From Aminipila sp963524205 (GTDB lineage: Bacteria > Bacillota > Clostridia > Peptostreptococcales > Anaerovoracaceae): DNA of 64,000 bases. The stretch spans positions 43,584-107,583 of the forward strand of contig CAURED010000012.1 in assembly GCA_963524205.1 (NCBI GenBank), in the 5' to 3' direction. Below, in pieces: positions 8,857 to 17,621 of this stretch (position 1 is the stretch's first letter; each line of letters begins with the position of its first letter). The translations under genes were made by a program, and so were the position numbers. The notes beneath the pieces are model-generated. The model saw only the letters and a program-made list of their open reading frames with translations, made no database searches and was not told the DNA's origin.

Positions 8857-10236
8857 CTATAATTTTTCCCCATTAACCACGCCTTTGAATAGCGTTAGGA
8901 ATAATATACGCATATCAAAAATAATGCTCCAATTTTCTATGTAATAAATATCATGCTGAATACGTTTTTCTATGGAAGTATCGCCTCGCAAACCATTCAC
9001 CTGTGCCCAGCCTGTAATACCAGGACGAACCTGATGCTTAACCATATATAGTGGAATGCTTCCTTTAAATTGATCCACAAAGAAAGGCATTTCCGGTCTT
9101 GGACCTACCAGACTCATATCCCCCTTTAATACGTTGAAAAATTGCGGCAGCTCATCTATAGAACACTTCCGGATAAAAGAACCAAATTTTGTTTTTCTTG
9201 GATCATTCAGGGTTGTCCAACCTGTTTCCTCTACGGCATTTACTTGCATAGAACGAAATTTGTACATGGTAAAAGGTTGCTTATTTAATCCTATTCGTTC
9301 TTGCTTAAATATTACAGGTCCTGGTGATGATAGTTTTGTACCCATAACAGCCACTAACATAATAGGGGAAGATAGTATTATTAACACAAGTGAACCTATT
9401 ATATCCATAGCTCTTTTTGTCATAGCATTTAGTAAGTTGTCCAAAGGGATGCGTCTCATATTTATAAGGGGTATACCATCAATTTCATCCATATAAGGAT
9501 TGGAAGGCATATACTTAGAATAAAAGGGAATAACGCATAGTTTGGTGCCGGATTTTTCACAGCTGTTTATAACCTTTGGGAGTAATTGAAACTCATCAGA
9601 TTCCAAAGCTACTACCACTTCGTCTGCATTAAATAAGTCAAGGGTCTCGTAAATATTATCATAATCCCCTAAATACCGAAGATGTTTTAATGCCTTGCTG
9701 GCAGAGATATAACCCATTACTGAGAAACCTAAAGCTTTATTTTTAGAAACAGCATTTAGATAATCCCTTGCAAGAGGACCATCACCGATAAGTATTACAT
9801 GTTTTATATTATATCCTTTTTGGCGGTATTTCTTTAAGATATCCCGCATGATGTACCTTTTACAGGCTGTTCCTAATATGTTAAAAATGAAGAAAAAAAC
9901 CAATGTCCATCGGGACAGGTCAATTTTTTTAAACACAAAGAGACAAGTAAAAAGGAGAATAATTCCTAAAAGATTAGCTTTTATAATTAGCCCCAGTTCT
10001 TTTGAAAAATCTTTTTGCCGAAAGGATTCATATAAGCCAAAGCCAGTAGATGTCAATAAGTAAAGGGGAATAACTACTATTCCTAAGCTTATATATACTT
10101 CCAAAGTTATGTGCCCTAATTCACCTTGAAAAACAATGAAACGCATTACATATGCAAGCACCATTGCCAATAGAATAACAAGGCCATCTGTAAATATGTT
10201 AAATTTATTTAATATTTTTTGATTTTCTTTAATCAT
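8857..10236 (-). CDS. Initiating sugar-phosphate transferase (polyprenyl glycosylphosphotransferase)
   Basis: 459 residues from the ATG at 10236, chosen over an upstream in-frame TTG (10260) because AGGAG lies just before it. Transfers a sugar-1-phosphate onto undecaprenyl phosphate, the first membrane step of a glycan repeat unit. Four N-terminal transmembrane helices (about 15-115), a central Rossmann-like domain (VILIGDGPLARDYL near 150), a fifth membrane segment near 275 and the catalytic bacterial sugar transferase domain at about 265-459. Catalytic-domain motifs: KRAMDIIGS, PGPVIFKQERIG, YKFRSM, DELPQFFNVLKGDMSLVGPRP, RPGITGWAQVNG. WbaP/WcaJ-like in layout; the sugar it uses cannot be read from sequence alone. 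Confidence 0.92.
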   Translation of the reverse strand: MIKENQKILNKFNIFTDGLVILLAMVLAYVMRFIVFQGELGHITLEVYISLGIVVIPLYLLTSTGFGLYESFRQKDFSKELGLIIKANLLGIILLFTCLFVFKKIDLSRWTLVFFFIFNILGTACKRYIMRDILKKYRQKGYNIKHVILIGDGPLARDYLNAVSKNKALGFSVMGYISASKALKHLRYLGDYDNIYETLDLFNADEVVVALESDEFQLLPKVINSCEKSGTKLCVIPFYSKYMPSNPYMDEIDGIPLINMRRIPLDNLLNAMTKRAMDIIGSLVLIILSSPIMLVAVMGTKLSSPGPVIFKQERIGLNKQPFTMYKFRSMQVNAVEETGWTTLNDPRKTKFGSFIRKCSIDELPQFFNVLKGDMSLVGPRPEMPFFVDQFKGSIPLYMVKHQVRPGITGWAQVNGLRGDTSIEKRIQHDIYYIENWSIIFDMRILFLTLFKGVVNGEKL

Positions 10237-10296
10237 ATTTGAAATTTCTCCTGTATCCAATTATATGGGGAATCTAACCATAGGCATAGACATTAT

Positions 10297-10306
10297 ATTA
10301 TAGCAT
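10297..10306 (-). promoter_or_regulatory. Extended -10 promoter of the sugar transferase/polymerase unit
   Basis: On the minus strand ATGCTATAAT gives TG-C-TATAAT, about 60 bases upstream of the start at 10236. The -35 region is weak. Confidence 0.55.
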
Positions 10307-10376
10307 ATTTGAAGAATAATGTGTACTAGATTAATATAAAACAACATTAAGTGTCATATAAAATGCAATAGAAGTT

Positions 10377-10446
10377 TATAAATTAAAATTTTCAGTTTTT
10401 GCATCTGGCCTTCTATCAATCTGCAAAATAAAATCGGGATTGGTCA
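10377..10446 (+). repeat. Two-hairpin intergenic element, copy 1
   Basis: First copy of a roughly 70-nt element also found at 23822-23889 and 27483-27549. A weak AT stem is followed by TTTTTGCATCTGG, then a second arm pair TGGCC (10406-10410) with GGTCA (10442-10446, one G-T pair). The stretch CATCTGGCCTTCTATCAAT is nearly the same as in copy 2. It lies just upstream of the stalk-protein promoter. Confidence 0.5.
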
Positions 10447-10457
10447 TTAAAATTTTG

Positions 10458-10487
10458 TTGTGCTTTGTGTCCATAAAATGGTATACT
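10458..10487 (+). promoter_or_regulatory. Sigma-A promoter of the stalk-domain gene
   Basis: TTGTGC (10458-10463), 18-base spacer, TATACT (10482-10487), about 70 bases before the start at 10558. Confidence 0.55.
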
Positions 10488-10557
10488 AGATAATAATAGG
10501 TATTTATAAGTGGTAATTTTTATCTAAAATAGTAATGTTCATTGGGGAGAACGAAGC

Positions 10558-11616
10558 ATGAAAAGGAATAAGAGGATTATAGGGATTTTGCTATTGCTGT
10601 CTTTGATATTGGGAACATCAAATATAGCGTTTGCATCAACAGGTGTAGCAATTTCTGCATCAGGAAAATCAGTATCAAGTAAAGTACTCGCGTATGTTAA
10701 GCCCGAATTTGTTGTGCAATTAAATCAGAAAATGCAGATTTTTAAAGACGTAAAAGGACAAAGAGTGTATCCAATTGTTTATAATGGGAGCACATACTTG
10801 CCGGTTCGTGCAATTTCTGCATTGATGAACGAAGATATACAGTGGGACAACTATAGCAAAACAGTTTATATTGGAAAAACTTTAGCGAATCCAAATAAAT
10901 CAAAGGCTAGAAAATCAAGTGAAAATAAAGGGGCAGCACAAGGATTTGACAAAGAGGACTATGTTGAACCAACTTGGAAATCTGCACAGGTAACCGTTAG
11001 TGTCAGACCAGATATTACTATAATGTATGATTTTGAAGCACAGAAATTTACTGATGCCAGTGGAAACAATATTTATCCAATTGTTTATCAAGGCAGCACA
11101 TATTTGCCTGTACGCTCTATATCGGTGCTTATGAAAGAGCCGATTGAGTGGAACAATGTGGAAAAGACAGTTATAATAGGAAATAAAGAAGAAAAATGCC
11201 AGGAAGAAGCAGAGCCTACTATATATACTAAAAGATTAAAGGCAGAGTTTGAAAGTGCTATTGAAATTTATGATCAGGCGACTACTAATATCGTAAACTT
11301 ACAAAAGACTACAGATGCTGCTATGAAGATAATGCTAGCAGATTCTATAAGTGCAGATTTACAGACTGCAGAGAAACAGGCAAATACCATAAACAATATG
11401 AAGAAAAGCAAAATGACTGAAGAGGAGAAGGCGGCTCAAGACGCTTTATATAATTTTGCAAAGATATCAGAAAATTACTTGTTGGTTTTGGAAAATATTG
11501 CATATTTAGCAGCTAAAAAGGAAGACTATTCTATGTTGTCTGATACTTTTGTGAACCTTGCTTTGGATTCTCAGTCAAAAATGAATATAGCACGGAAGCT
11601 TATAGAAGCATTATAA
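10558..11616 (+). CDS. Secreted protein with two copper-amine-oxidase-type stalk domains
   Basis: 352 residues. Signal peptide 1-26 ending AFAST. Two copies of the copper amine oxidase N-terminal-like (stalk) domain at about 45-103 and 145-215, each with VYPIVYNGSTYLPVRAIS or its near-duplicate IYPIVYQGSTYLPVRSIS, then LM-E-I-W and a closing VYIG/VIIG strand. These domains are non-catalytic surface modules common in Clostridia and Paenibacilli, often linked to wall or matrix proteins. The C-terminal 220-352 region is helical with no recognised family. The gene stands alone between divergent glycan genes with its own promoter and terminator. Confidence 0.85.
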   Translation: MKRNKRIIGILLLLSLILGTSNIAFASTGVAISASGKSVSSKVLAYVKPEFVVQLNQKMQIFKDVKGQRVYPIVYNGSTYLPVRAISALMNEDIQWDNYSKTVYIGKTLANPNKSKARKSSENKGAAQGFDKEDYVEPTWKSAQVTVSVRPDITIMYDFEAQKFTDASGNNIYPIVYQGSTYLPVRSISVLMKEPIEWNNVEKTVIIGNKEEKCQEEAEPTIYTKRLKAEFESAIEIYDQATTNIVNLQKTTDAAMKIMLADSISADLQTAEKQANTINNMKKSKMTEEEKAAQDALYNFAKISENYLLVLENIAYLAAKKEDYSMLSDTFVNLALDSQSKMNIARKLIEAL

Positions 11617-11654
11617 AATAATGGAGACAAAACATATTTGTGAATGCGATTGAA

Positions 11655-11685
11655 AGGGTGGGTTTTTTTACCCGCCCTATTTTTA
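11655..11685 (+). terminator. Terminator of the stalk-domain gene
   Basis: AGGGTGGGT (11655-11663) pairs with ACCCGCCCT (11670-11678, one G-T pair), then ATTTTTA. Confidence 0.8.
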
Positions 11686-11925
11686 CGATAGCACGAACCT
11701 CGGCAGCAAATTTATGCAGGTTAAGATTTCCATTTTCCGAATTTACAAATTATATGTATAATGTAGAAGAAGACGAAATCCAATGGACAGAATGGTGGAC
11801 ACGAAAGAGGCACAGACGAAAACTTACCTGCGCCTAAATATGTAAAATTAGACCTAGCTTATATCACCGATAAAGGAAACGGTTATTTACAATAAGTATT
11901 AGGGTAATAGTTTAGGAGAAATATT

Positions 11926-13827
11926 ATGGTTAAATTTTCAAGAATTGCAATACTTTTATTTGTAGATATTTGTATTGTAAACCTTTCATATATTGCAGCA
12001 TTTTTGCTGAGATTTGATTTTAATGTAAATACTGCTGTATTTGATGCGTGGTTTGGGATATATGCGAATAATTTATTTCCAATTACCATAGCATGCTTAA
12101 TCGCGTTTAGCGTTTTTGGCTTATATACCAGCATGTGGCGCTATGCAGGTACGGAGGAATTGATAAAAATAGTTGGGGCTTCAGGAGTGGCGCAGCTATT
12201 AGTTATGTTTTATGTAACATTTTCAGTTTTGTCTATGCCAAGAGGAATCTACATTATATCGTTTTTATTTATGGTTTTTTTATTATCAGCCTGCAGGATC
12301 TCTTACCGATTTATACGAAATTTAAGAAATCCAGGAACCTTTAATAGTTTTGTGCTGAGAATTGGCAGGAAAGACATTATTGGAGGAAACGTTACAAAAG
12401 TAATGATTGTTGGTGCTGGTGAGGCAGGAGCATCTATGATAAATGAAATAAAGAACCACCATGAGTATGGTAAAAAAGTAGTGGTTGCCATAGATGATGA
12501 TGTGTCCAAACAGAAGCATAGGATTTGTGGGGTTAAAGTTTATGGTGGACGTAGTGAAATTAAGCATGCTGCCAGAAAATATGCAGTGGATGAAATAATT
12601 ATTGCAATCCCATCTGCCAATAAAAAAGCAATACAGGCTATAATGGATGAGTGTAAGCGCACTCGCTGCAAGATTAAGATGCTGCCTAGTTTAATTGATT
12701 TAATAAATGATAAGGTTAGCATTAGTAAGCTTAGAGATGTAGACATTGAGGACTTTTTAGGACGTGATCCGGTCCATGTAAACTTACGTGAAATAAGCAG
12801 CTATATAGAGGGTAAAATTGTAATGGTAACAGGTGGAGGAGGATCAATTGGCTCTGAACTCTGCCGTCAGATTGCAAAATTCAGGCCACGCAGGCTAATT
12901 GCTGTAGATATCTATGAAAATTCCGTATTTGAGCTTTCCAATGAGCTTCGGGAGAACTATACTTCTTTAGAATTTGAAATTGTTATTGCTTCTGTCCGCG
13001 ATAAAAAACGAATGAGGGAAGTATTTGACAAGTATAAACCCCATGTAATATTTCATGCAGCGGCTCACAAGCATGTGCCACTTATGGAAAAAAACCCCAA
13101 AGAAGCAGTTGTAAACAACATTCTGGGTACAAAAAATATGATGGATTTGGCAGAAGAATTTGCAACAGAAAAGTTCGTAATGATTTCAACCGATAAAGCA
13201 GTTAATCCTACCAATGTAATGGGAGCAACTAAGCGTGTAGGAGAAATGATATTACAGGAAAAAAGCCAGAATTCAAGAACGACATTTGCTGCTGTTCGTT
13301 TTGGCAATGTTTTAGGGAGTAATGGCTCAGTAATTCCTATTTTCAGAAAACAGATTGAAAAAGGCGGTCCGGTTACAGTTACTCATAAGGATATAACCAG
13401 GTATTTTATGACCATACCAGAAGCTGTTGAATTGGTCATACAGACAGGGGCTATGGCACAGGGGGGCGAAATATTTATTCTAGATATGGGTGAGCCTGTG
13501 AAAATATTGGATCTAGCAGAGAATGTTATTCGGCTATCGGGATATGTGCCTTATGTGGATATTGATATTGCGGTTACTGGTTTAAGACCAGGAGAAAAAC
13601 TCTATGAAGAATTACTTCTGGATGAAGAGGGTATAGAGAAAACAGCACATAATAAAATTTATGTAGGCCATCCTCTTCCGGCAAATCCAGCATTGAAAGC
13701 TATGCTGGACGCAGAAGAACAAGAGGAATCCATAGAAAGTGAAGTGAAAAAAGTATCGGATATGAATGAAGCAGAGGTTAAGGAATGGCTTCATGAAATT
13801 GTACCCAATTACACACCACAAAAATAG
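11926..13827 (+). CDS. Membrane NDP-sugar 4,6-dehydratase (PglF/EpsC/CapD type)
   Basis: 633 residues, TAGGAGAAA upstream. Four N-terminal transmembrane helices (about 8-28, 45-65, 80-100, 108-125) precede a first Rossmann domain (VMIVGAGEAGASM near 165) and a second, catalytic SDR domain (MVTGGGGSIGSELCR near 305). The active-site stretch STDKAVNPTNVMGATKR carries Met in place of the SDR Tyr before the Lys, the hallmark of the UDP-GlcNAc 4,6-dehydratase branch (PglF, FlaA1-like). Such enzymes start synthesis of diamino-trideoxy or other rare sugars for capsule and glycoprotein glycans. No aminotransferase or acetyltransferase follows here, so the end product is unclear. pgi starts 50 bp downstream. 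Confidence 0.92.
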   Translation: MVKFSRIAILLFVDICIVNLSYIAAFLLRFDFNVNTAVFDAWFGIYANNLFPITIACLIAFSVFGLYTSMWRYAGTEELIKIVGASGVAQLLVMFYVTFSVLSMPRGIYIISFLFMVFLLSACRISYRFIRNLRNPGTFNSFVLRIGRKDIIGGNVTKVMIVGAGEAGASMINEIKNHHEYGKKVVVAIDDDVSKQKHRICGVKVYGGRSEIKHAARKYAVDEIIIAIPSANKKAIQAIMDECKRTRCKIKMLPSLIDLINDKVSISKLRDVDIEDFLGRDPVHVNLREISSYIEGKIVMVTGGGGSIGSELCRQIAKFRPRRLIAVDIYENSVFELSNELRENYTSLEFEIVIASVRDKKRMREVFDKYKPHVIFHAAAHKHVPLMEKNPKEAVVNNILGTKNMMDLAEEFATEKFVMISTDKAVNPTNVMGATKRVGEMILQEKSQNSRTTFAAVRFGNVLGSNGSVIPIFRKQIEKGGPVTVTHKDITRYFMTIPEAVELVIQTGAMAQGGEIFILDMGEPVKILDLAENVIRLSGYVPYVDIDIAVTGLRPGEKLYEELLLDEEGIEKTAHNKIYVGHPLPANPALKAMLDAEEQEESIESEVKKVSDMNEAEVKEWLHEIVPNYTPQK

Positions 13828-13877
13828 AGAAAACAGCAAAGCGTATTGCTGATTGACGATATGAAGGAGAACCATGG

Positions 13878-15164
13878 ATGGATTTAAAGATTGATATTAC
13901 AAAGACAGGCATTTCTAAAGAAGAACTAGCGAAATATTCAGGGGATATAGAAAATGCCATGGAAAAACTCTGGTCAGACAAAGAAGAAATGACAGGCTGG
14001 GTGAAGTTACCCATGCAGACAGACAAAGAAGAGTTAGAAAAGATTTTAAATACTGCAATTGCAATTCAGGAACAGTGCGAAGAAATGATTGTAATTGGAA
14101 TAGGAGGATCCTATTTAGGTAGTCGTGCGGCAATTCATGCATTGGTGGGGTTTGATGAAGTTTATGGCACAGGTATACCCTCAAGCTGTTACCCTGATGT
14201 AAAATTCGCAGGGAATACCATGAGTGCAGTTTATTTAAAAAAACTTTTAGAGGATATTCGAACAAAAGAGGTGTCTCTATGTGTTATTTCTAAATCAGGG
14301 ACAACGATTGAACCGAGTATAGCTTTTGCTGTGCTGAAAGAGGCCTTAATAAATAAATATGGAAAAGAAAAAGCGGCAAAAAGAATTTATGCTATTACAG
14401 ATGCCGCTAAAGGGGTGCTTCGGGAAGAAGCGGAACGTGAAGGCTATGAGAGCTTTGTGGTACCAGATGATATCGGAGGCCGTTATTCAGTCCTTACACC
14501 TGTAGGTCTTTTACCAATGGCAGTGGCTGGGATTGATATTAAGACGATGCTGGCAGGTGCAGAGGCAATAGCAACATCACCCGCATGGGATTTTGATGGC
14601 ACTGATTATGCTGCTGTCCGCTATGCTCTTTTGCAATCAGGCAAAAACATAGAAATATTTGAGTATTATGAACCACAGTTAGAATTCTTTGCTGAGTGGT
14701 TAAAGCAGCTTTTCGGTGAAAGTGAAGGTAAAGAAGGGAAAGGGTTATATCCTGATTCCCTGCGGTTTAGTTCAGATTTACACAGTATGGGACAGTTCTT
14801 GCAAGAGGGACATCAGATTTTCTTTGAGACGGTTATAAATGTAGAAAAGCCCTCTAGAGATATTATTATTCCTGAAAGTGCAGGAGAATTGTTGGCAGGT
14901 AAAAGTATCAACCAGGTGAATAAGGCAGCCATGGAAGGTGTAATGTCTGCTCATGAAGCGGCAGGAATTCCTATGGGTAAGATTGATATACCAGAATTAG
15001 ATGCTTTTTATTTTGGACAGATGATTTATTTCTTTGAAACTACTTGTGCCATTACATCATATTTAATGGGTGTAAATCCATTTAATCAGCCTGGGGTGGA
15101 GCAGTACAAAGAAGAAATGAAGAAAAAGCTTAAACAAAGTTGCTATAAAAATATAACAGAATAG
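13878..15164 (+). CDS. pgi: Glucose-6-phosphate isomerase
   Basis: Interconverts glucose 6-phosphate and fructose 6-phosphate in the cytoplasm. 428 residues, the shorter Gram-positive/clostridial type. Signatures: VIGIGGSYLGSRAAI, SKSGTTIEPSIAF, GGRYSVLTPVGLLPMAVAG and, near the end, EQYKEEMKK. The ATG at 13878 follows AAGGAGA by 7 bases; an overlapping ATG at 13874 is in a frame that stops at once. The position after the dehydratase gene suggests cotranscription, linking fructose 6-phosphate supply to amino-sugar and glycan synthesis (glmS lies elsewhere in the window). I see no clear terminator after it. Confidence 0.96.
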   Translation: MDLKIDITKTGISKEELAKYSGDIENAMEKLWSDKEEMTGWVKLPMQTDKEELEKILNTAIAIQEQCEEMIVIGIGGSYLGSRAAIHALVGFDEVYGTGIPSSCYPDVKFAGNTMSAVYLKKLLEDIRTKEVSLCVISKSGTTIEPSIAFAVLKEALINKYGKEKAAKRIYAITDAAKGVLREEAEREGYESFVVPDDIGGRYSVLTPVGLLPMAVAGIDIKTMLAGAEAIATSPAWDFDGTDYAAVRYALLQSGKNIEIFEYYEPQLEFFAEWLKQLFGESEGKEGKGLYPDSLRFSSDLHSMGQFLQEGHQIFFETVINVEKPSRDIIIPESAGELLAGKSINQVNKAAMEGVMSAHEAAGIPMGKIDIPELDAFYFGQMIYFFETTCAITSYLMGVNPFNQPGVEQYKEEMKKKLKQSCYKNITE

Positions 15165-15335
15165 CTATTTAAATCAGAAAATTCAAATATGGCAGCAACC
15201 TAATCGTTAAAAAAATAACATTATAAAAATATGAAAAATTGCTAAGAACCCATGAATAGTAGGACATGCAGGGGTTGCATACAAAATACAAACACTGATT
15301 GCGTTAAAAAAAAAACAACACAAGTTTGAACAATA

Positions 15336-15344
15336 TGTTATAAT
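15336..15344 (+). promoter_or_regulatory. Extended -10 promoter of hbd
   Basis: TGT-TATAAT at 15336-15344, about 64 bases before the start codon; an A-tract (15305-15314) lies upstream and could act as an UP-like element. No consensus -35. Confidence 0.55.
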
Positions 15345-15407
15345 ATATTCAATAGCATTGATGATGCTTATGAAGGATGATTACATAAACTAAGGAGGAC
15401 AATTGTG

Positions 15408-16256
15408 ATGAAGAAAATTGGTGTATTAGGAACAGGTACTATGGGCGCTGGTATTATTCAGGTTCTTGCTCAGAATGGTTATGAAGTTGTACTTAGGGCT
15501 AGAAGAGAAACTTCAGTTGAGAAGGGTATCGCTACAGTAAATAAGAACTTAGATAAGATGGTTGCCAAAGAAAAGATTACTGCTGAAGATAAAGTGGAAA
15601 TCATGGGCAGAATTCACGGATCAACTGATATCGCTATCGTTAAAGATGCAGATCTTATTATTGAAGCGGCTACAGAAGACATGGAATCAAAGAAAGCGTT
15701 GTTTAAGGAATTAGATGAGCTTTGCAAGCCTGAGACCATTATAGCTACAAACACATCAGCTCTTTCAATTACTGAAATTGCTGCTGCAACAAACAGACCA
15801 GATAAGATTATCGGAATGCACTTCTTTAACCCAGTTCCAGCTATGAAGTTAGTTGAAATTGTTAAAGGGCTTACTACTTCAGATGAAACAAGAGAAACTA
15901 TCCTTGCTTTAACTGCAAATCTTAAGAAGACTCCTGTAGATGTTGCAGAAGCTCCTGGATTTGTTGTAAACAGAATCTTAATTCCAATGGTTAACGAAGC
16001 TGTTGGTATACTTGCTGATGGTGTTGCTAATGCAGAAGGCATTGACGAAGCTATGAAGCTTGGTGCTAATCACCCAATGGGACCTCTAGCATTAGGAGAC
16101 TTAATTGGTCTTGATGTTTGTCTTGCTATCATGGAAACTCTTTACAAAGAATTTGGTGATACAAAGTACAGACCTCACCCATTACTAAGAAAAATGGTAA
16201 GAGCAAACAAGTTAGGAAGAAAGACTGGTATTGGTTTCTTCGATTACAGCAAATAA
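15408..16256 (+). CDS. hbd: 3-hydroxybutyryl-CoA dehydrogenase
   Basis: Reduces acetoacetyl-CoA to 3-hydroxybutyryl-CoA (or the reverse) with NAD(P)H in butyrate fermentation and related CoA pathways. 282 residues from the ATG at 15408; AGGAGG sits 9-10 bases upstream, and the GTG three bases earlier is a less likely start. N-terminal Rossmann motif GVLGTGTMGAGI, the HCDH signature around HFFNPVPAMKLVEIVKG, and the C-terminal helical domain with ANHPMGPLALGDLIGLD. The codon choice is regular and biased, as in highly expressed genes. It is monocistronic: crt, bcd, etf and thl, usually beside it in Clostridium, are absent here. Confidence 0.95.
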   Translation: MKKIGVLGTGTMGAGIIQVLAQNGYEVVLRARRETSVEKGIATVNKNLDKMVAKEKITAEDKVEIMGRIHGSTDIAIVKDADLIIEAATEDMESKKALFKELDELCKPETIIATNTSALSITEIAAATNRPDKIIGMHFFNPVPAMKLVEIVKGLTTSDETRETILALTANLKKTPVDVAEAPGFVVNRILIPMVNEAVGILADGVANAEGIDEAMKLGANHPMGPLALGDLIGLDVCLAIMETLYKEFGDTKYRPHPLLRKMVRANKLGRKTGIGFFDYSK

Positions 16257-16282
16257 AACTTAGTTTTATATAGAAAATTTTT

Positions 16283-16311
16283 AGGCCATCTGTAACAGAT
16301 GGCCTTTTTTT
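16283..16311 (+). terminator. Terminator of hbd
   Basis: Perfect 10-bp stem AGGCCATCTG / CAGATGGCCT with TAA loop, followed by TTTTTT. Confidence 0.9.
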
Positions 16312-16316
16312 ATATT

Positions 16317-16349
16317 AAGGAAATGTGAACGTGTGAAGCCACATTTTTT
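16317..16349 (+). repeat. 33-nt box upstream of the first LCP gene (copy 1)
   Basis: Similar to 17490-17522 upstream of the second LCP gene. The last 15 bases, GAAGCCACATTTTTT, are identical and the first 18 largely match. Probably duplicated with the gene; a regulatory role is possible. Confidence 0.55.
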
Positions 16350-16350
16350 C

Positions 16351-16379
16351 TTGCAAAATAGTACAAATTAGTATATATT
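16351..16379 (+). promoter_or_regulatory. Sigma-A promoter of the first LCP gene
   Basis: TTGCAA (16351-16356), 17-base spacer, TATATT (16374-16379), directly after the shared 33-nt box. Confidence 0.65.
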
Positions 16380-16410
16380 GAAGAGATGATTTGTAAAAGG
16401 GGAAATGGAG

Positions 16411-17391
16411 ATGAATAACAAAAAACAATTTGCATTATTTTTTTTAATATCGTTTGTAATATTTACAATAGCCCTTATGCCTGTGCGTTTTACCTTAGGA
16501 AAGGTTGGGGAGGTTCGTATATTTGGGGGTAACGAATCAATTATGAAGGATATGGATTATATTGTGGATGAAAGTGGTCCGTATTATGAGCTATTCTCAA
16601 AAAGTAATCGTGTAAACATTTTAATTTTAGGGGATAATGACGGATTAACAGATACAATAATGCTTGCAAGTTATGATATGAAAAATCAAAAGGTGGATGT
16701 AATTTCAATACCTCGTGATACATACTATGCAAGGTCCGACTATAAAGGAGCTGCGGCACAAAAAATAAATGCAGTTTATGGAAGTGAAGGAGTTATTGGA
16801 ACAGCAAAAGCTGTTAGTGATACATTGCTGGGTATTCCTATTAATTACTATGCAATTATCGAGTTTAGTGATGTAGAGAAAATAGTAGATAAAATAGGTG
16901 GCGTGCCTATGAATATCCCGTTTACTATGAAGTATGATGATCCATACGATAAACCACCGCTTCATATATATATTGAGAAAGGACAGCAGACCCTGAACGG
17001 AAAGAAATCTGTTCAGTTCTTAAGATATAGGCATGGGTATCCAGAAGGTGATATCGGAAGAGTGAAGGCTCAGCAGCAATTCATTCAATCAGCGGTAAAA
17101 CAGGCCATAGGTCCAGAATTACCAAGTGTAGTAAAATTGGGATTACAGGAAATTGACTCAGATATAACTTTGGGTATGGCAACAAAAATTGCAACCAAAG
17201 CGATTGGGCTTGATGCAGAAAATATGTCAACCTATTTGACACCGGGTGGTCCAAAAACCGTGAACGGAGCATCTTATTGGTTTGCCGATACGACTAAAGT
17301 TGGTGAAATGATTGAACAAATATATAGCCCACCAAGTGAAGCTGATGTTCAAAGTGATGATAAATCACAAAATGAAGAAGATACAGAATAA
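16411..17391 (+). CDS. LytR-CpsA-Psr (LCP) family wall-polymer ligase, first of a tandem pair
   Basis: 326 residues from the ATG at 16411. I prefer it to the ATG at 16405 because the AAGGGG ribosome site is only 2 bases from the earlier one. A single N-terminal membrane helix (about 8-25) places the LCP domain outside. Core motifs: LILGDNDGLTDTIML, VDVISIPRDTYY (phosphate-binding Arg), IGGVPMNIPF, LNGKKSVQFLRYRHG and EGDIGRVKAQQQF. LCP enzymes transfer teichoic acids, capsule or other glycans from undecaprenyl pyrophosphate to peptidoglycan. The C-terminal tail is acidic and short. It is flanked by its own promoter and terminator; the next gene is a close paralogue. Confidence 0.9.
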   Translation: MNNKKQFALFFLISFVIFTIALMPVRFTLGKVGEVRIFGGNESIMKDMDYIVDESGPYYELFSKSNRVNILILGDNDGLTDTIMLASYDMKNQKVDVISIPRDTYYARSDYKGAAAQKINAVYGSEGVIGTAKAVSDTLLGIPINYYAIIEFSDVEKIVDKIGGVPMNIPFTMKYDDPYDKPPLHIYIEKGQQTLNGKKSVQFLRYRHGYPEGDIGRVKAQQQFIQSAVKQAIGPELPSVVKLGLQEIDSDITLGMATKIATKAIGLDAENMSTYLTPGGPKTVNGASYWFADTTKVGEMIEQIYSPPSEADVQSDDKSQNEEDTE

Positions 17392-17414
17392 TGTAGAGAA
17401 AATACTTATGAAAG

Positions 17415-17444
17415 GGCTGCCACAAATTTTGAGACAGCCTTTTT
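17415..17444 (+). terminator. Weak terminator of the first LCP gene
   Basis: GGCTG (17415-17419) pairs with CAGCC (17435-17439), followed by TTTTT. Confidence 0.5.
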
Positions 17445-17490
17445 AGTTTAAATAGGAAATATCGTTAGATTTTCCTATTTAAACTAAAAA
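17440..17490. repeat. Perfect 20-bp inverted repeat between the LCP genes
   Basis: The arm at 17440-17459 (TTTTTAGTTTAAATAGGAAA) is the exact reverse complement of 17471-17490; the loop is 11 nt. It overlaps the T-run of the preceding terminator. It could be a second, bidirectional terminator-like hairpin or the remnant of a small palindromic element. Confidence 0.8.
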
Positions 17491-17522
17491 AGGAAGTGCA
17501 GAAGGGCGAAGCCACATTTTTT
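17490..17522 (+). repeat. 33-nt box upstream of the second LCP gene (copy 2)
   Basis: Copy of the box at 16317-16349, with 15 identical bases at its 3' end. It lies about 100 bp before the second LCP start. Confidence 0.55.
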
Positions 17523-17621
17523 ATTTATAGTATTTATTTTTACGCTTAAATAGTATAAAATATAAGTTCAGGAATAATAAAGGGAAACGGAAACAAAACA
17601 AGAGAGGTTATAAACGGACAA

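Noticed and set aside
11640..11837. 65-residue reading frame after the stalk-domain gene
   Set aside because: It runs straight through an intrinsic terminator, has no ribosome site and no family resemblance.
16283..16311. Regulatory RNA after hbd
   Set aside because: A textbook terminator explains the hairpin fully.
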